Positions 36,919-45,722 of a DNA stretch of 64,000 nucleotides are shown piece after piece (position 1 is the stretch's first letter; each line of letters opens with the position of its first letter). The position numbers and the translations under genes are program-made. The DNA is taken from NCBI RefSeq assembly GCF_013522725.1, contig NZ_JAAMRF010000010.1, forward strand, positions 181,786-245,785. Direction: 5' to 3'. This DNA comes from Stutzerimonas azotifigens (lineage in GTDB: Bacteria; Pseudomonadota; Gammaproteobacteria; Pseudomonadales; Pseudomonadaceae). The notes under the pieces were generated by a model. That model saw nothing but the letters and a program-made list of their open reading frames with translations, searched no databases and had not been told where the DNA came from.

Positions 36919-37371
36919 GTTCGTGCATTCGGCCGCCTACTTCATATGCAAGCTACTCGGCGCCATAGCGTTGTCGGTCAAAGGAAGAGCCGAGTCCAGC
37001 CTGGACTGACACCGCAACCGCGCTTTTCCACTTATATAAAGCAGAGGACGGGCAAGCCGTCCCGATGCCGGGTTGGAATTCGCCAGGCCGGCGTCCAGTG
37101 AGTTTGGTAGTTGGCCAACATCCGCGCGCCAGCCGTTTCCTAACTGCGCTGCGGCGCTTACTCGCCACTCAAGCTTCAATCGTCGTGTGGCCTTTCTGCT
37201 TCCTTAGCAGGACGCGGGCGAACGCACCCCATACCTGTTTGTCACCTCGCCCGCTACCTAGCGTAACGCTTGATGCACGCATTTGTGGCGCGACGGTGTT
37301 GTTAGGTACCGCATAGGTGCATGACCCATCCGCTTCCCAACCGATCTGTCTCCTTGGTGAAACAGAACATG

Positions 37372-37389
37372 CGTTTCGTGCGTGAAACG
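37372..37389. promoter_or_regulatory. Inverted repeat CGTTTC-N6-GAAACG, candidate operator
   Basis: Perfect 6-bp arms separated by GTGCGT lie about 115 bases upstream of the ABC ATPase start. The half-site GAAAC recurs at 37358 and 37481 and again before the porin gene (53349 and 53430). The recurrence suggests a regulator site; IclR encoded in the operon is the obvious candidate. Confidence 0.5.
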
Positions 37390-37444
37390 AAATAAATAAC
37401 TGATTTAAAAGGCTTTTTATTTTTTCCAGAAACTGGCTTTTCGC

Positions 37445-37485
37445 TGGCATTGTTCATGCTTAAGACAACGTACCGTATATGAAAC
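37445..37485 (+). promoter_or_regulatory. Promoter/operator module of the catabolic operon (copy 1)
   Basis: TGGCATTGTTCATGCT (37445-37460) has GG and GC dinucleotides 12 bases apart, the -24/-12 layout of sigma-54 promoters, and also contains an imperfect palindrome GCATT-GTT-CATGC. Thirty-one bases from its start lies TATATGAAAC (37476-37485). The same two elements with the same spacing occur before the porin gene at 53394. It sits 42-57 bases before the ABC ATPase start codon. Confidence 0.55.
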
Positions 37486-37501
37486 GAACCAGAGATTATT
37501 C

Positions 37502-38353
37502 ATGGCCATTTCCGAACTCCAGGCGTACCGCACTTCACCGGCTTCCGTGACCAGCCGCACGACGTCCGCCCCCGTCGAGATCGAATTTCGTGGCGTCGCA
37601 AAGTCCTTTCCCAAGAAAGGCAGCCCGGACGCGATGCCCGTGGTTCAAGAGGTGAATTTCAGCATTCGGCGCGGCGAAGTGGTGTCGATCATCGGCCCGT
37701 CCGGCTGCGGCAAGAGCACCATGCTCAACATGGGCTCGGGCCTCTACATGCCGAGCGCAGGCGACGTGTTCATTTCTGGCGAAAAAGTCAGCGGGCCAGT
37801 GCGCAAGGTTGCCTTCATGCTGCAGAAGGACCTGCTGATGCCCTGGCGGACCATTCGCCGCAATATCGAACTGGGCCTGGAGATCGAGGGCGTGCCGAGC
37901 GCGCGTCGCGCCGAAGTCGCCAACGCGTTGCTAGTCAAGTGCCATCTGGAGGGGTTCGGCGATCATTACCCGTTCCAGCTCTCCGGCGGGATGCGCCAGC
38001 GCGCCGCCCTGGCTCGCACGCTTGCCATCGACCCGCAGGTGCTGTTCCTCGACGAGCCGTTCTCGGCGCTCGATGCGCAGACCAAGATGATCCTGCAACA
38101 GGATCTCGCCCTGATGCTTCATGAACAGCAAAAGACCGCGCTGTTCATCACCCATGACCTTGTCGAGGCGATCGCCATGTCCGATCGCATCCTGGTCATG
38201 AGCGCCCGCCCCGGGACGCTCATCGAAGAAATCAAAGTGAATCTGCCGCTACGCGAGAACCCGCTCGAGCGCCGCAAGCTTCCGGAGATCGGCCCCCTGG
38301 CCGGCCGCCTGATGGAGCTGTTGAAGGTTGGCGAGAGTACGGATCTGCACTGA
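37502..38353 (+). CDS. ABC transporter ATP-binding protein, NitT/TauT/SsuB type
   Basis: 283 residues. Walker A GPSGCGKST, Q-loop MLQKDLLMPWRTI, signature LSGGMRQRAALARTL, Walker B VLFLDEPFSALD and H-loop FITHDLVEA are all intact. The family imports taurine, alkyl- or arylsulfonates, nitrate, phthalate or pyrimidine precursors with a periplasmic binding protein. It is the first gene of the 37.5-53.1 kb operon and corresponds, from memory, to PA3514 of P. aeruginosa PAO1. Confidence 0.95.
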   Translation: MAISELQAYRTSPASVTSRTTSAPVEIEFRGVAKSFPKKGSPDAMPVVQEVNFSIRRGEVVSIIGPSGCGKSTMLNMGSGLYMPSAGDVFISGEKVSGPVRKVAFMLQKDLLMPWRTIRRNIELGLEIEGVPSARRAEVANALLVKCHLEGFGDHYPFQLSGGMRQRAALARTLAIDPQVLFLDEPFSALDAQTKMILQQDLALMLHEQQKTALFITHDLVEAIAMSDRILVMSARPGTLIEEIKVNLPLRENPLERRKLPEIGPLAGRLMELLKVGESTDLH

Positions 38354-38380
38354 ACACGCACCCCTTTTCCGGAGACGAGC

Positions 38381-39388
38381 ATGATCAAAAATTTCGCTGC
38401 ACGTGTTGGCAAGCGCGCCCTTCTGGCCGTAGCCCTGAGTACAGCCATGGGAACCCAGGCGGCCGAACTGCAGAAGGTCACCTACCTGTTGCCGGCCCCC
38501 CCGAACTCGCCGGCCTTCGCGCCCTGGATCATTGCCCAGCACAAGGGCTACTACGGCGAGAAGGGCCTGCAGGTGAATTTCGTCGCCGGAAAGGGTGGCG
38601 TCGACGTGGCCAAGCAAATCGGAGCGGGCAACGCTCTGGTCGGCGGCGCGATCGGTGACACGCCCATCGTGGTGCGCGCCAACGGTGTTCCGGTCAAGGC
38701 CGTAGCGGTATTAGGCGCCGGGGGCGTGACCATGGTCGCCACCGATGCCGATCAGAACATCGACTCCCTTGCCGCCCTCAAGGGCAAGACGATGACCGTG
38801 ATGTCCTACTCGGACACCACCTATTACGCCCTGCTCGCCTCGCTGAAGAAAGCCGGCCTGACGACGAACGATGTCAACGTGCAGGCCGCCGGCCCCGCCG
38901 GCGTCTGGCAGCTGTTCTCAGCGAAGAAGGCCGTAGCCATGGCAGGCGTGCCGGACTGGGTGGTGAACGCCGAGGAAGCCGGCATGAACGTCAGCCTGAT
39001 CCCGCAGACGGAGATCTTCGAGAGCATGGCCCAGGCGATCCTCGCCTCGGACAAGGCGATCGAGAGCCAGCCCGAGGTGGTTGGCGGCGTGGTCCAGGCC
39101 ACCCTGCGCGGCATGCGCGACATCATGCAGGACCCTGCAGCGGCGGCCGCCACCTTCGCCGAGGCCGTGCCCTCCTACAAGGGCAAGGAAGCCAGCCTCG
39201 AGAAGATTTTCAACCTCTACCGCGAACACGTCTACGCCAACCAGGCCACGCCTGGATACATCGACCCGCAGCGTCTGGAAAGCGTCCGCCAGTTCTACGT
39301 GAGCGAGGGCATCGTCAACCGCGAGACGCCCCTGGACGAGCTCTACACCAACCAGTTCGTGGAGGCGGCCCAGGTCGCCAACAAATAA
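38381..39388 (+). CDS. ABC transporter substrate-binding protein (NMT1/THI5-like)
   Basis: 335 residues with a signal peptide (KRALLAVALSTAMGTQAAE), so periplasmic. The beginning of the mature protein, TYLLPAPPNSPAFAPWIIAQHKGYYGEKGLQVNFV, and KGKTMTV, DTTYYALLASLKKAGL follow the SsuA/TauA/NMT1 pattern. The ligand is unknown; SsuA-like family members bind sulfonates, aromatic acids or pyrimidines. Located 27 bases after the ATPase gene and upstream of the permease gene, completing the importer. Comparable to PA3513. Confidence 0.93.
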   Translation: MIKNFAARVGKRALLAVALSTAMGTQAAELQKVTYLLPAPPNSPAFAPWIIAQHKGYYGEKGLQVNFVAGKGGVDVAKQIGAGNALVGGAIGDTPIVVRANGVPVKAVAVLGAGGVTMVATDADQNIDSLAALKGKTMTVMSYSDTTYYALLASLKKAGLTTNDVNVQAAGPAGVWQLFSAKKAVAMAGVPDWVVNAEEAGMNVSLIPQTEIFESMAQAILASDKAIESQPEVVGGVVQATLRGMRDIMQDPAAAAATFAEAVPSYKGKEASLEKIFNLYREHVYANQATPGYIDPQRLESVRQFYVSEGIVNRETPLDELYTNQFVEAAQVANK

Positions 39389-39418
39389 CGCTCCCGCCGT
39401 TCGAAAGGTACGTCGTCG

Positions 39419-40195
39419 ATGAAAAGCCTCAACAACCCGGTGGCTGGCAGCTTGATCCTGCTGGCCGTGTTCCTCTCGCTCTGGCAATGGGGCCCGGGCC
39501 TTATGGGCATGCCCGAGTTCGTCATGCCCAACCTGACCCGCGTGATCGTCGAATTCGGTGCGATGTCGCAGCACAGCAACCTGCTTGAGCATACGCTGAT
39601 CACCGCGTTCGAAATCATCGTGGGCTTCGCCCTGGGGGCTCTGCTGGGTGTTGTAATCGGCGTCAGTCTCGGCCTCTCGCCGAATGCCGAGGCCATCCTT
39701 TCGCCCTACATCCTCGCGCTGCAGATCGCGCCGAAGGTGGCCTTCGCACCGCTGTTCGTGATGTGGCTGGGCTACACCATCTACCCGAAGATCCTCATCG
39801 CCATTCTGATCGTTTTCTTCCCGGTAATGATCAACGTGCTTTCGGCGATCCGTACCGTCGACCCGGACATGGTCAACCTGGTCCGCGCGATGAACGCCAA
39901 CCGCTGGCAGATCTTCCGCCTGGTGGAGTTCCCCTCGGCCATGGCCGCGCTGTTCTCCGGCCTGCGCATCGCCTCCACCCTGGCGGTGATTGGCGTGACC
40001 GTCGGCGAGCTGGTCGGCGGCAACAAGGGCCTCGGCTTCCTGCTGGTGAACTCCGAGGGCCAGGGCAACACCGCCGGCGTGTTCGTCGCCATCGTCATGC
40101 TGACGCTGATTGGCGTGCTGGCCTACGCGGCGGTGGTCTGGGCGGAGAAACGCGTCCTGCACTACATGCCCAAAGCCAACCTGAGCACGGTGTGA
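39419..40195 (+). CDS. ABC transporter permease, NitT/TauT type
   Basis: 258 residues with six hydrophobic segments. The EAA-like cytoplasmic loop is MVNLVRAMNANRWQIFRLVEFPSAMAALFSGLRIASTLAVIGVTVGEL, typical of SsuC/TauC permeases. The inner-membrane protein pairs with the ATPase above. Only a short gap (10 bases) separates it from the SDR gene. Comparable to PA3512. Confidence 0.94.
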   Translation: MKSLNNPVAGSLILLAVFLSLWQWGPGLMGMPEFVMPNLTRVIVEFGAMSQHSNLLEHTLITAFEIIVGFALGALLGVVIGVSLGLSPNAEAILSPYILALQIAPKVAFAPLFVMWLGYTIYPKILIAILIVFFPVMINVLSAIRTVDPDMVNLVRAMNANRWQIFRLVEFPSAMAALFSGLRIASTLAVIGVTVGELVGGNKGLGFLLVNSEGQGNTAGVFVAIVMLTLIGVLAYAAVVWAEKRVLHYMPKANLSTV

Positions 40196-40205
40196 GGGGC
40201 TGATC

Positions 40206-40961
40206 ATGCACAACCTTCTCAATGGTCGCCGGGTACTGGTCACCGGTGGCGCCCGCGGACTGGGCCTGGCGTTCGCCGAGGCGATCGCCGGAGCTGGGGC
40301 CCGGGTGGTCATCGCCGACATCCTCGCCGAACCGCTCGAGGCCGCGGCCCAGACCCTGCGCCAACGCGACCTCGACGTTCAGGCGCTGCGACTGGACCTT
40401 GCCGACCCGGCCTCGGTCGAGGCGTGCGCCGCTAAGACAGTCGAGATGCTCGGCGGGCTGGACGGGCTGGTCAACAACGCCTCGATCACCAATTCCGGCG
40501 GCAAGAACCTGGAGGAACTTGAGATCGAGATGTTCGATCGGGTTCTGCAGGTCAATGTGCGCGGTACCTGGCTGATGACCCGGGCCTGCCTGCCGGCGCT
40601 GCGCGCCAGCGGTCGCGGTGCGGTGGTCAACCTGGCGTCCGACACGCCGTTGTGGGGCGCGCCGAACCTGCTGGCCTACGTGGCCAGCAAGGGGGCGGTC
40701 ATCGCCATGACCCGCTCGATCGCCCGCGAAGTCGGCGACGATGGCGTCACCGTCAATGCCATCGCGCCTGGCCTGGTGGAAGTGGAAGCCACCGCCTACG
40801 TGCCCGAGGCCCGCCATCAGCATTACAAGCAGCAGCGGGCGATCCGGCGCGCGCAATTACCGGAGGATGTGAACGGCGCGGTGCTGTTCGCCCTCTCCGA
40901 CCTTTCCCGCTTCATCACTGGACAGACCCTGCCGGTAAACGGCGGGTTCGTCATGCCTTGA
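40206..40961 (+). CDS. Short-chain dehydrogenase/reductase (first of operon)
   Basis: 251 residues. NAD(P) motif TGGARGLG, NNASITNSGG, catalytic serine in VVNLASDTP, YVASKGAVIAM with Tyr/Lys, and the C-terminal VNGGFVMP of FabG-like enzymes. Asp in VIADIL after strand 2 favours NAD+. In a ring-degradation operon it may oxidise a dihydrodiol or hydroxyacid intermediate; this is inference. It is 16 bases before the cupin gene. Comparable to PA3511. Confidence 0.93.
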   Translation: MHNLLNGRRVLVTGGARGLGLAFAEAIAGAGARVVIADILAEPLEAAAQTLRQRDLDVQALRLDLADPASVEACAAKTVEMLGGLDGLVNNASITNSGGKNLEELEIEMFDRVLQVNVRGTWLMTRACLPALRASGRGAVVNLASDTPLWGAPNLLAYVASKGAVIAMTRSIAREVGDDGVTVNAIAPGLVEVEATAYVPEARHQHYKQQRAIRRAQLPEDVNGAVLFALSDLSRFITGQTLPVNGGFVMP

Positions 40962-40976
40962 CTTGGAGAACCGACC

Positions 40977-41513
40977 ATGACTGATCTCAATCAACAGGCT
41001 GCCCCGAAGTCCTACGACCGCCCCGAAGGCGCCAGCTTCGCCGAGTGGTGCGAGTCGCGTATCGCCCGCTTCTCGACCCGTAGCTACGACTGGGACGCAC
41101 TGAAATTCCAAGCTGACTACGATCCCAAATACCGCCGCGCACAGATGCGCTACATCGGCACCGGCGGAACCGGTGTGACCGCGGACACCAACACCATCCC
41201 GTCCGAGCACTTCACTTTTTCCACCATGATCATCCCGGCCGGCAACATCGGCCCGTCGCACATCCACATCGACGTCGAAGAAGTGTTCTTCGTCCTGCGC
41301 GGCAAGATGAAGGTCATCATGGAGAAGGATGGTGAGCGCTTCGAAGCGATCCTCACCGACCGCGACGTCATCTCGGTGCCGCCGGGCGTCTACCGCGAAG
41401 AGCACAACGTCGGCGAAGAAGACGCGCTGATGTGCGTGATGCTCGGCGCCAAGAAACCGATCACCCCCACGTATCCGCCAGAGTCCCCGCTGGCGAAGAT
41501 CAAGCGCGGTTGA
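40977..41513 (+). CDS. Cupin-domain protein
   Basis: 178 residues. A single conserved cupin core begins about residue 80: PAGNIGPSHIHIDVEEVFFVLRGKMKV (His-x-His and Glu metal ligands), then GVYREEHNVGEEDALMCVML with the second-motif histidine. The N-terminal 75 residues are variable (RFSTRSYDWDALKFQADYD). Cupins include dioxygenases, isomerases and ligand sensors; an Fe/Mn enzyme acting on a ring-cleavage product is plausible. The next gene starts 6 bases after the stop. Comparable to PA3510. Confidence 0.88.
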   Translation: MTDLNQQAAPKSYDRPEGASFAEWCESRIARFSTRSYDWDALKFQADYDPKYRRAQMRYIGTGGTGVTADTNTIPSEHFTFSTMIIPAGNIGPSHIHIDVEEVFFVLRGKMKVIMEKDGERFEAILTDRDVISVPPGVYREEHNVGEEDALMCVMLGAKKPITPTYPPESPLAKIKRG

Positions 41514-41518
41514 TAGCC

Positions 41519-42403
41519 ATGACGCTCGCATCCGTCTCTTCGATCCCTCCGGTGGAGCGCCCGCTACTCGACCAGCTGGACATGGCGTTTCCTCTGCGTC
41601 ACCTGGTATTTCCCGAGGCGCACACCGCCGTTCGTGAAAGTGGCCAGGGACCAACCGTGGTTCTGCTGCACGGGATCGGCTCGGGTGCGGCGTCCTGGCT
41701 ACAGGTGGCCCAACGGCTCTCCGGGCAGGCCCGGGTTGTCGCCTGGGACGCACCGGGTTACGGCCGATCCTCGCCGCTGGCCGAGGCGCGTCCGCGTGCC
41801 GAGTCCTTTGCCCGACGCCTGGATCACGTGCTCGAAGCCCTCGATATCGAGCGCTGCGTGCTGGTCGGCCATTCGCTCGGCGCAATGACCGCCCTGGCCT
41901 GCGCCACCGGCCAGGCGGCGTCGCGCATCGCCCGGGTGATGCTGATCAGCCCGGCGCGCGGTTATGGCGCCGCCGCGCGCCAGGACATTGGCGAGCAGGT
42001 GCGTGCCGGTCGCTTGAGCAACCTGGAGCTGCACGGGGTCGAGGCGATGGCCGAGGAGCGCAGCCATCGCTTGCTCTCGGCGCGCGCGTCGGTCACCCAA
42101 CTGGACTGGGTGCGCTGGAACATGGCGCGGCTCAACCCTGCCGGTTACCGGCAGGCCGTCGAGCTGCTCTGCGGGGACGACCTGCTGCGCTTCCCGCCCC
42201 TGGCGATGCCTTGCGAGGTGCACTGTGGTGAGGACGACGGCATCACCCAGCCGGGCGAGTGCCAGTTGATCGCCGGTCACCTGCATGCGCGCTTTTCCCT
42301 GATTCCCCGGGCCGGTCATGCCAGCCCGATCGAACAACCCGAGGCGGTGGCCGAACGCATCGCCTCCGCCCTCAAGGCCTCACTGGAAGGAACACGTCCA
42401 TGA
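41519..42403 (+). CDS. Alpha/beta hydrolase
   Basis: About 294 residues from the ATG at 41519. The fold motifs VLLHGIGSGAASW (oxyanion), GHSLGAMTALA (nucleophile Ser), GEDDGITQPGE (acid) and RAGHASPIEQPE (His) are complete. Family members in meta-cleavage operons are C-C bond hydrolases or lactonases, so it may cleave a ring-fission or lactone intermediate; not proven. The stop overlaps the start of the IclR gene (ATGA). Comparable to PA3509. Confidence 0.9.
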   Translation: MTLASVSSIPPVERPLLDQLDMAFPLRHLVFPEAHTAVRESGQGPTVVLLHGIGSGAASWLQVAQRLSGQARVVAWDAPGYGRSSPLAEARPRAESFARRLDHVLEALDIERCVLVGHSLGAMTALACATGQAASRIARVMLISPARGYGAAARQDIGEQVRAGRLSNLELHGVEAMAEERSHRLLSARASVTQLDWVRWNMARLNPAGYRQAVELLCGDDLLRFPPLAMPCEVHCGEDDGITQPGECQLIAGHLHARFSLIPRAGHASPIEQPEAVAERIASALKASLEGTRP

Positions 42404-43221
42404 CCGATCTCGAATCGCTCAAAGAGACGCAAGAAAAATACATCGTTCCCGGTCTGGAGCGCGGGCTGTTGCTGCTCTGTGAGTTCAGCCGGCAGAACCG
42501 AACCCTGACCGCGCCGGAGCTGGCGCGACGCCTGAAGCTGCCGCGTTCGACCATCTTCCGCCTGCTCACCACCCTCGAGACCATGGGCTTCGTCACCCGT
42601 AGCGGCAACGAGTACCGCCTGGGCATGTCGGTGCTGCGCCTGGGCTTCGAGTACCTCGCCTCGCTGGAGCTGACCGAGCTCGGCCAGCCGCTGTTGGCGC
42701 AGTTGAGCAACGCCATCCATTACCCCTGCAACCTGGTGGTGCGCGACGGCCGCTCGATCGTCTACGTCGCCAAGGTCTCGCCTCCCACCGTGTTCAGCAG
42801 CGCGGTGAACGTCGGTACCCGACTGCCGGCCCACGCCACGGTACTCGGCCGCATCCTGCTCGAAGACCTGTCGCTGGCCGACCTGCGCGACCTCTATCCA
42901 GAAGAAGTACTGGAAAGCCACTCGCCCTGCACGCCCAAGACCGTGCTGGACCTGTTCGATCTGGTGCAGAGCGACCGCCAGCGCGGCTACGTGATGGGCG
43001 AAGGCTTCTTCGAGTCGACCATTTCCACCGTCGCCGCACCGGTGCGCAACCACAGCGGCAAGGTGGTGGCCGCCCTCGGCGCAACGATTCCCTCGGCCCA
43101 TATCGGCGGTGACCGTATCGAGGAGCTGGTCCGCCAGGTGCGTCACAGCGCCGACGAGCTGTCGCGCCTCCTGAACTACAACCCGAACGTCGCCCATGCC
43201 GCGACCCTGATGAGGGGCTGA
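42400..43221 (+). CDS. IclR-family transcriptional regulator, embedded in operon
   Basis: About 273 residues from the ATG at 42400. N-terminal winged helix: VPGLERGLLLLCEFSRQNRTLTAPELARRLKLPRSTIFRLLTTLETMGFVTR. C-terminal effector domain: SRQ-free IclR pattern with NLVVRDGRSIVYVAKV, LPAHATVLGRILLEDL and VMGEGFFESTISTVAAPVRNHSGKVVAALGA. IclR proteins are repressors or activators that respond to aromatic or keto acids. Its position inside the operon, coupled by ATGA to the hydrolase gene, gives a feedback arrangement. Comparable to PA3508. Confidence 0.94.
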   Translation: MTDLESLKETQEKYIVPGLERGLLLLCEFSRQNRTLTAPELARRLKLPRSTIFRLLTTLETMGFVTRSGNEYRLGMSVLRLGFEYLASLELTELGQPLLAQLSNAIHYPCNLVVRDGRSIVYVAKVSPPTVFSSAVNVGTRLPAHATVLGRILLEDLSLADLRDLYPEEVLESHSPCTPKTVLDLFDLVQSDRQRGYVMGEGFFESTISTVAAPVRNHSGKVVAALGATIPSAHIGGDRIEELVRQVRHSADELSRLLNYNPNVAHAATLMRG

Positions 43222-43223
43222 AG

Positions 43224-44021
43224 ATGAGCATGCATAACCTCGCCGGCAAGGTCGCGGTAGTGACCGGCGGTTCGTCCGGCATCGGCCTCGCCACTGTCGA
43301 GCTGCTGCTCGAGGCCGGTGCCGCGGTGGCGTTCTGTGGCCGCGACGCCGATCGCCTGGCCAGCGCCGAAGCGGCCCTGCGCCAACGCTTTCCCCAGGCC
43401 GTGCTCTATGCGCAGCGCTGCGACGTGCTCGACGCCGAACAGATGCAGCGCTTCGCCGCAAACAGCCAGGCGAAACTCGGTGCCGCCAGCATGCTGGTCT
43501 GCAACGCCGGCCAGGGCCGCGTCTCGACTTTCGCCGACACCAGCGACGAGGCCTGGCAGGAGGAGTTGAACCTGAAGTTCTTCTCCATCATCCGTCCCGT
43601 GCGTGCCTTTCTGGCGCAGCTGGAAAGCCAGCCCGACGCGGCCATCGCCTGCGCCAATTCGCTCCTGGCCAGCCAGCCGGAGTCGCACATGGTGGCCACC
43701 TCCGCGGCCCGCGCCGGGGTGAAGAACCTGGTGCGCTCGCTGGCCGTCGAGTTCGCCCCCAAGGGCATCCGGGTCAACGGCATTCTCATCGGCCTGGTCG
43801 AGTCGGGCCAATGGCGGCGCCGTTTCGAGGCACGCGAGGAGCGCGACCTCGACTGGGCGCAATGGACCGCCCGACTCGCCCGCAACAAGCAGATTCCCCT
43901 GGCGCGCCTGGGTTCGCCCCTCGAGGCGGCTCGCGCCCTGTTCTTCCTCGTTTCCCCGCTGTCCGCCTACACCACGGGTAGCCATATCGATGTTTCCGGA
44001 GGCTTGTCCCGTCATGTCTGA
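43224..44021 (+). CDS. Short-chain dehydrogenase/reductase (second of operon)
   Basis: 265 residues. TGGSSGIGLA nucleotide motif, CNAGQGRVSTF, and a FabG-like C terminus (TGSHIDVSGGLSRHV) are present. The usual catalytic Tyr-x-x-x-Lys is not visible: the position around ANSLLASQPESHMVATSAARAGVKNLV has serine-rich sequence with an altered motif, so activity may differ from classical SDRs. It is followed by the TPP enzyme with an 8-base overlap. Comparable to PA3507. Confidence 0.87.
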   Translation: MSMHNLAGKVAVVTGGSSGIGLATVELLLEAGAAVAFCGRDADRLASAEAALRQRFPQAVLYAQRCDVLDAEQMQRFAANSQAKLGAASMLVCNAGQGRVSTFADTSDEAWQEELNLKFFSIIRPVRAFLAQLESQPDAAIACANSLLASQPESHMVATSAARAGVKNLVRSLAVEFAPKGIRVNGILIGLVESGQWRRRFEAREERDLDWAQWTARLARNKQIPLARLGSPLEAARALFFLVSPLSAYTTGSHIDVSGGLSRHV

Positions 44022-45711
44022 AGAAGTCCGCAACGAGAAGCCGATGGTCACCGTCGGCACCGCGATCACCGCCTTTCTCGAGCAGTGTGGGGTCAAGGCC
44101 GCCTTTGGCGTCATTTCCATCCATAACATGCCGATCCTGGATGCCTTCGGCATTCGCCAGAATATCCGCTTCGTGATGGCGCGCGGCGAGGCCGGGGCGA
44201 CCAACATGGCCGACGCCTATGCCCGTGCGGTCAGCGGCCTGGGCGTATGCCTGACCTCCACCGGCACCGCGGCGGGCAACGCCGCCGGCGCGATGGTCGA
44301 GGCGCAGACCGCCGGCACGCCGCTGCTGCATCTCACCGGGCAGATCGAGACGCCCTACCTGGACCAGGACCTGGCCTACATCCATGAGGCCCGCGACCAG
44401 CTGACCATGCTCAAGGCGGTGTCTAAGGCCGCCTTCCGCGTGCGCAGCGCGGAGACCGCGATCAGCACCCTGAAGCTTGCCGTGCAGACCGCGCTGACCG
44501 CGCCCACCGGCCCGGTCAGCGTGGAAATCCCGATCGACATCCAGTCCAGCTTCATCCCCATGCCGACCGATCTGGCGCCGCTGCCGATTCCCGTCGCCGT
44601 GCCGACGGAGGAGGCCCTGGATCGGGTCGCCGAGCGCCTTGCCGGCGCCAGGCGCCCGCTGCTCTGGCTGGGCGGTGGCGCCCGCCACGCCGGCCCGCAG
44701 GTCAAGCGCCTGATGGACATGGGTGTCGGGGTGGTCACCTCGACCCAGGGCCGCGGTGTGGTCAATGAGGACGATCCGCGCTGTCTCGGCGCCTTCTCGC
44801 AGAACAAGCGCGTCGAGCGGTTCTTCCAGAGCTGCGACGCGTTGCTGGTGGCCGGCTCGCGGCTGCGCAGCAACGAGACCTTCAAGTACGCGCTGAAGCT
44901 GCCCGAAGCCACCTACCGGATCGACGCCAACCCGGCGATCGAGGGCCGCTGCTACCACAGCGACCTGTTCATCTGCGGTGACGCGGCGCTGGCCCTGGAC
45001 GGCCTGGCCGATCGCCTGCAGGGCCGCCTGCGGGTCGAGCCCGGCTACCTCGCCGAGTTGCGCGAGGTGCGCCAGCAGGCCCGCGACCAGCTGGTCGACG
45101 AGCTCGGCCCCTACGCGGTGCAGGTCGAGCAGCTGCAGGCCCTGGCTGGGCGTAACTTCTCCTGGGTGCGCGACGTGACCCTGTCCAACAGCATCTGGGG
45201 CAACCGCCTGCTCAACCTGTTCCACCCGCGTGCCGGCATCCATGCCCTGGGAGGCGGCATCGGCCAGGGGCTGGCGATGGGGATCGGTGCGGCGGTGGCG
45301 GCGGCGGAAACCGCGCCCGCGCGCAAGGTGTTCACCCTGGTCGGCGACGGCGGCTTCATCCTCAACCTCGGCGAGCTGGCGACCATGGTCCAGGAGCGCG
45401 CCAACATGGTCATCCTGCTGATGAACGACCAGCGCTACGGGGTCATCAAGAACATCCAGGACGCGGTGTACGGCAGCCGCCACTGCTACGTGGAACTGAC
45501 CACCCCGGACTATGCCAAGCTGGCCGAGTCCCTTGGCCTGCGCCATGCGCGAGTGGGCGACCTGAAGGATTTCGCCGGCGCGCTGGACAGCGCCCTGAGC
45601 CAGCCGGGCCCCTTCCTGCTGGAAGTGGACATGCTCAGCGTCGGCCCCTTCAACACCCAGTTCGCCGGACCGCCGAACAGCGCCACCCGATTCCAGAAGG
45701 CCAGCGCCTGA
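44014..45711 (+). CDS. Thiamine-diphosphate-dependent decarboxylase/acetolactate-synthase-like enzyme
   Basis: About 565 residues from the ATG at 44014, after a GGAGG site. Three TPP domains are visible: N-terminal pyrimidine-binding (TVGTAITAFLEQCGVKAAFGVISIHNMP, RGEAGATNMADAYAR with the catalytic Glu), a central FAD/spacer-like domain, and a C-terminal PP domain (TLVGDGGFILNLGELATMVQERANMVILLMND). Related proteins are annotated as probable decarboxylases. The reaction is probably decarboxylation of a 2-oxoacid intermediate to an aldehyde that the downstream aldehyde dehydrogenase could oxidise. Comparable to PA3506. Confidence 0.92.
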   Translation: MSEEVRNEKPMVTVGTAITAFLEQCGVKAAFGVISIHNMPILDAFGIRQNIRFVMARGEAGATNMADAYARAVSGLGVCLTSTGTAAGNAAGAMVEAQTAGTPLLHLTGQIETPYLDQDLAYIHEARDQLTMLKAVSKAAFRVRSAETAISTLKLAVQTALTAPTGPVSVEIPIDIQSSFIPMPTDLAPLPIPVAVPTEEALDRVAERLAGARRPLLWLGGGARHAGPQVKRLMDMGVGVVTSTQGRGVVNEDDPRCLGAFSQNKRVERFFQSCDALLVAGSRLRSNETFKYALKLPEATYRIDANPAIEGRCYHSDLFICGDAALALDGLADRLQGRLRVEPGYLAELREVRQQARDQLVDELGPYAVQVEQLQALAGRNFSWVRDVTLSNSIWGNRLLNLFHPRAGIHALGGGIGQGLAMGIGAAVAAAETAPARKVFTLVGDGGFILNLGELATMVQERANMVILLMNDQRYGVIKNIQDAVYGSRHCYVELTTPDYAKLAESLGLRHARVGDLKDFAGALDSALSQPGPFLLEVDMLSVGPFNTQFAGPPNSATRFQKASA

Positions 45712-45722
45712 GGAGCCAGACC

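Larger units (their letters stand above)
36876..37501. other. 626-base non-coding gap before the catabolic operon
   Basis: After a hairpin at the transporter end, about 450 bases show no protein with family resemblance on either strand. Short frames (for example around 37065-37316) have no ribosome site. The right-hand 150 bases are AT-rich and hold the operon's regulatory elements, listed separately. An integron-like fragment, GTTAGGT at about 37300 preceded by TAACGCTTGATGC, was considered and is too incomplete to call. Confidence 0.5.

Noticed and set aside
37136..37306. Possible integron attC-like fragment (CCTAAC and GTTAGGT in inverted orientation, TAACGCTTGATGC)
   Set aside because: The distance is too long, the core sites do not pair fully, and no cassette or integrase gene is present.
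43786..45546. 586-residue minus-strand open frame opposite the SDR and TPP genes
   Set aside because: High GC at third positions creates long antisense frames; the plus-strand proteins are clear family members and the antisense product has low-complexity composition.
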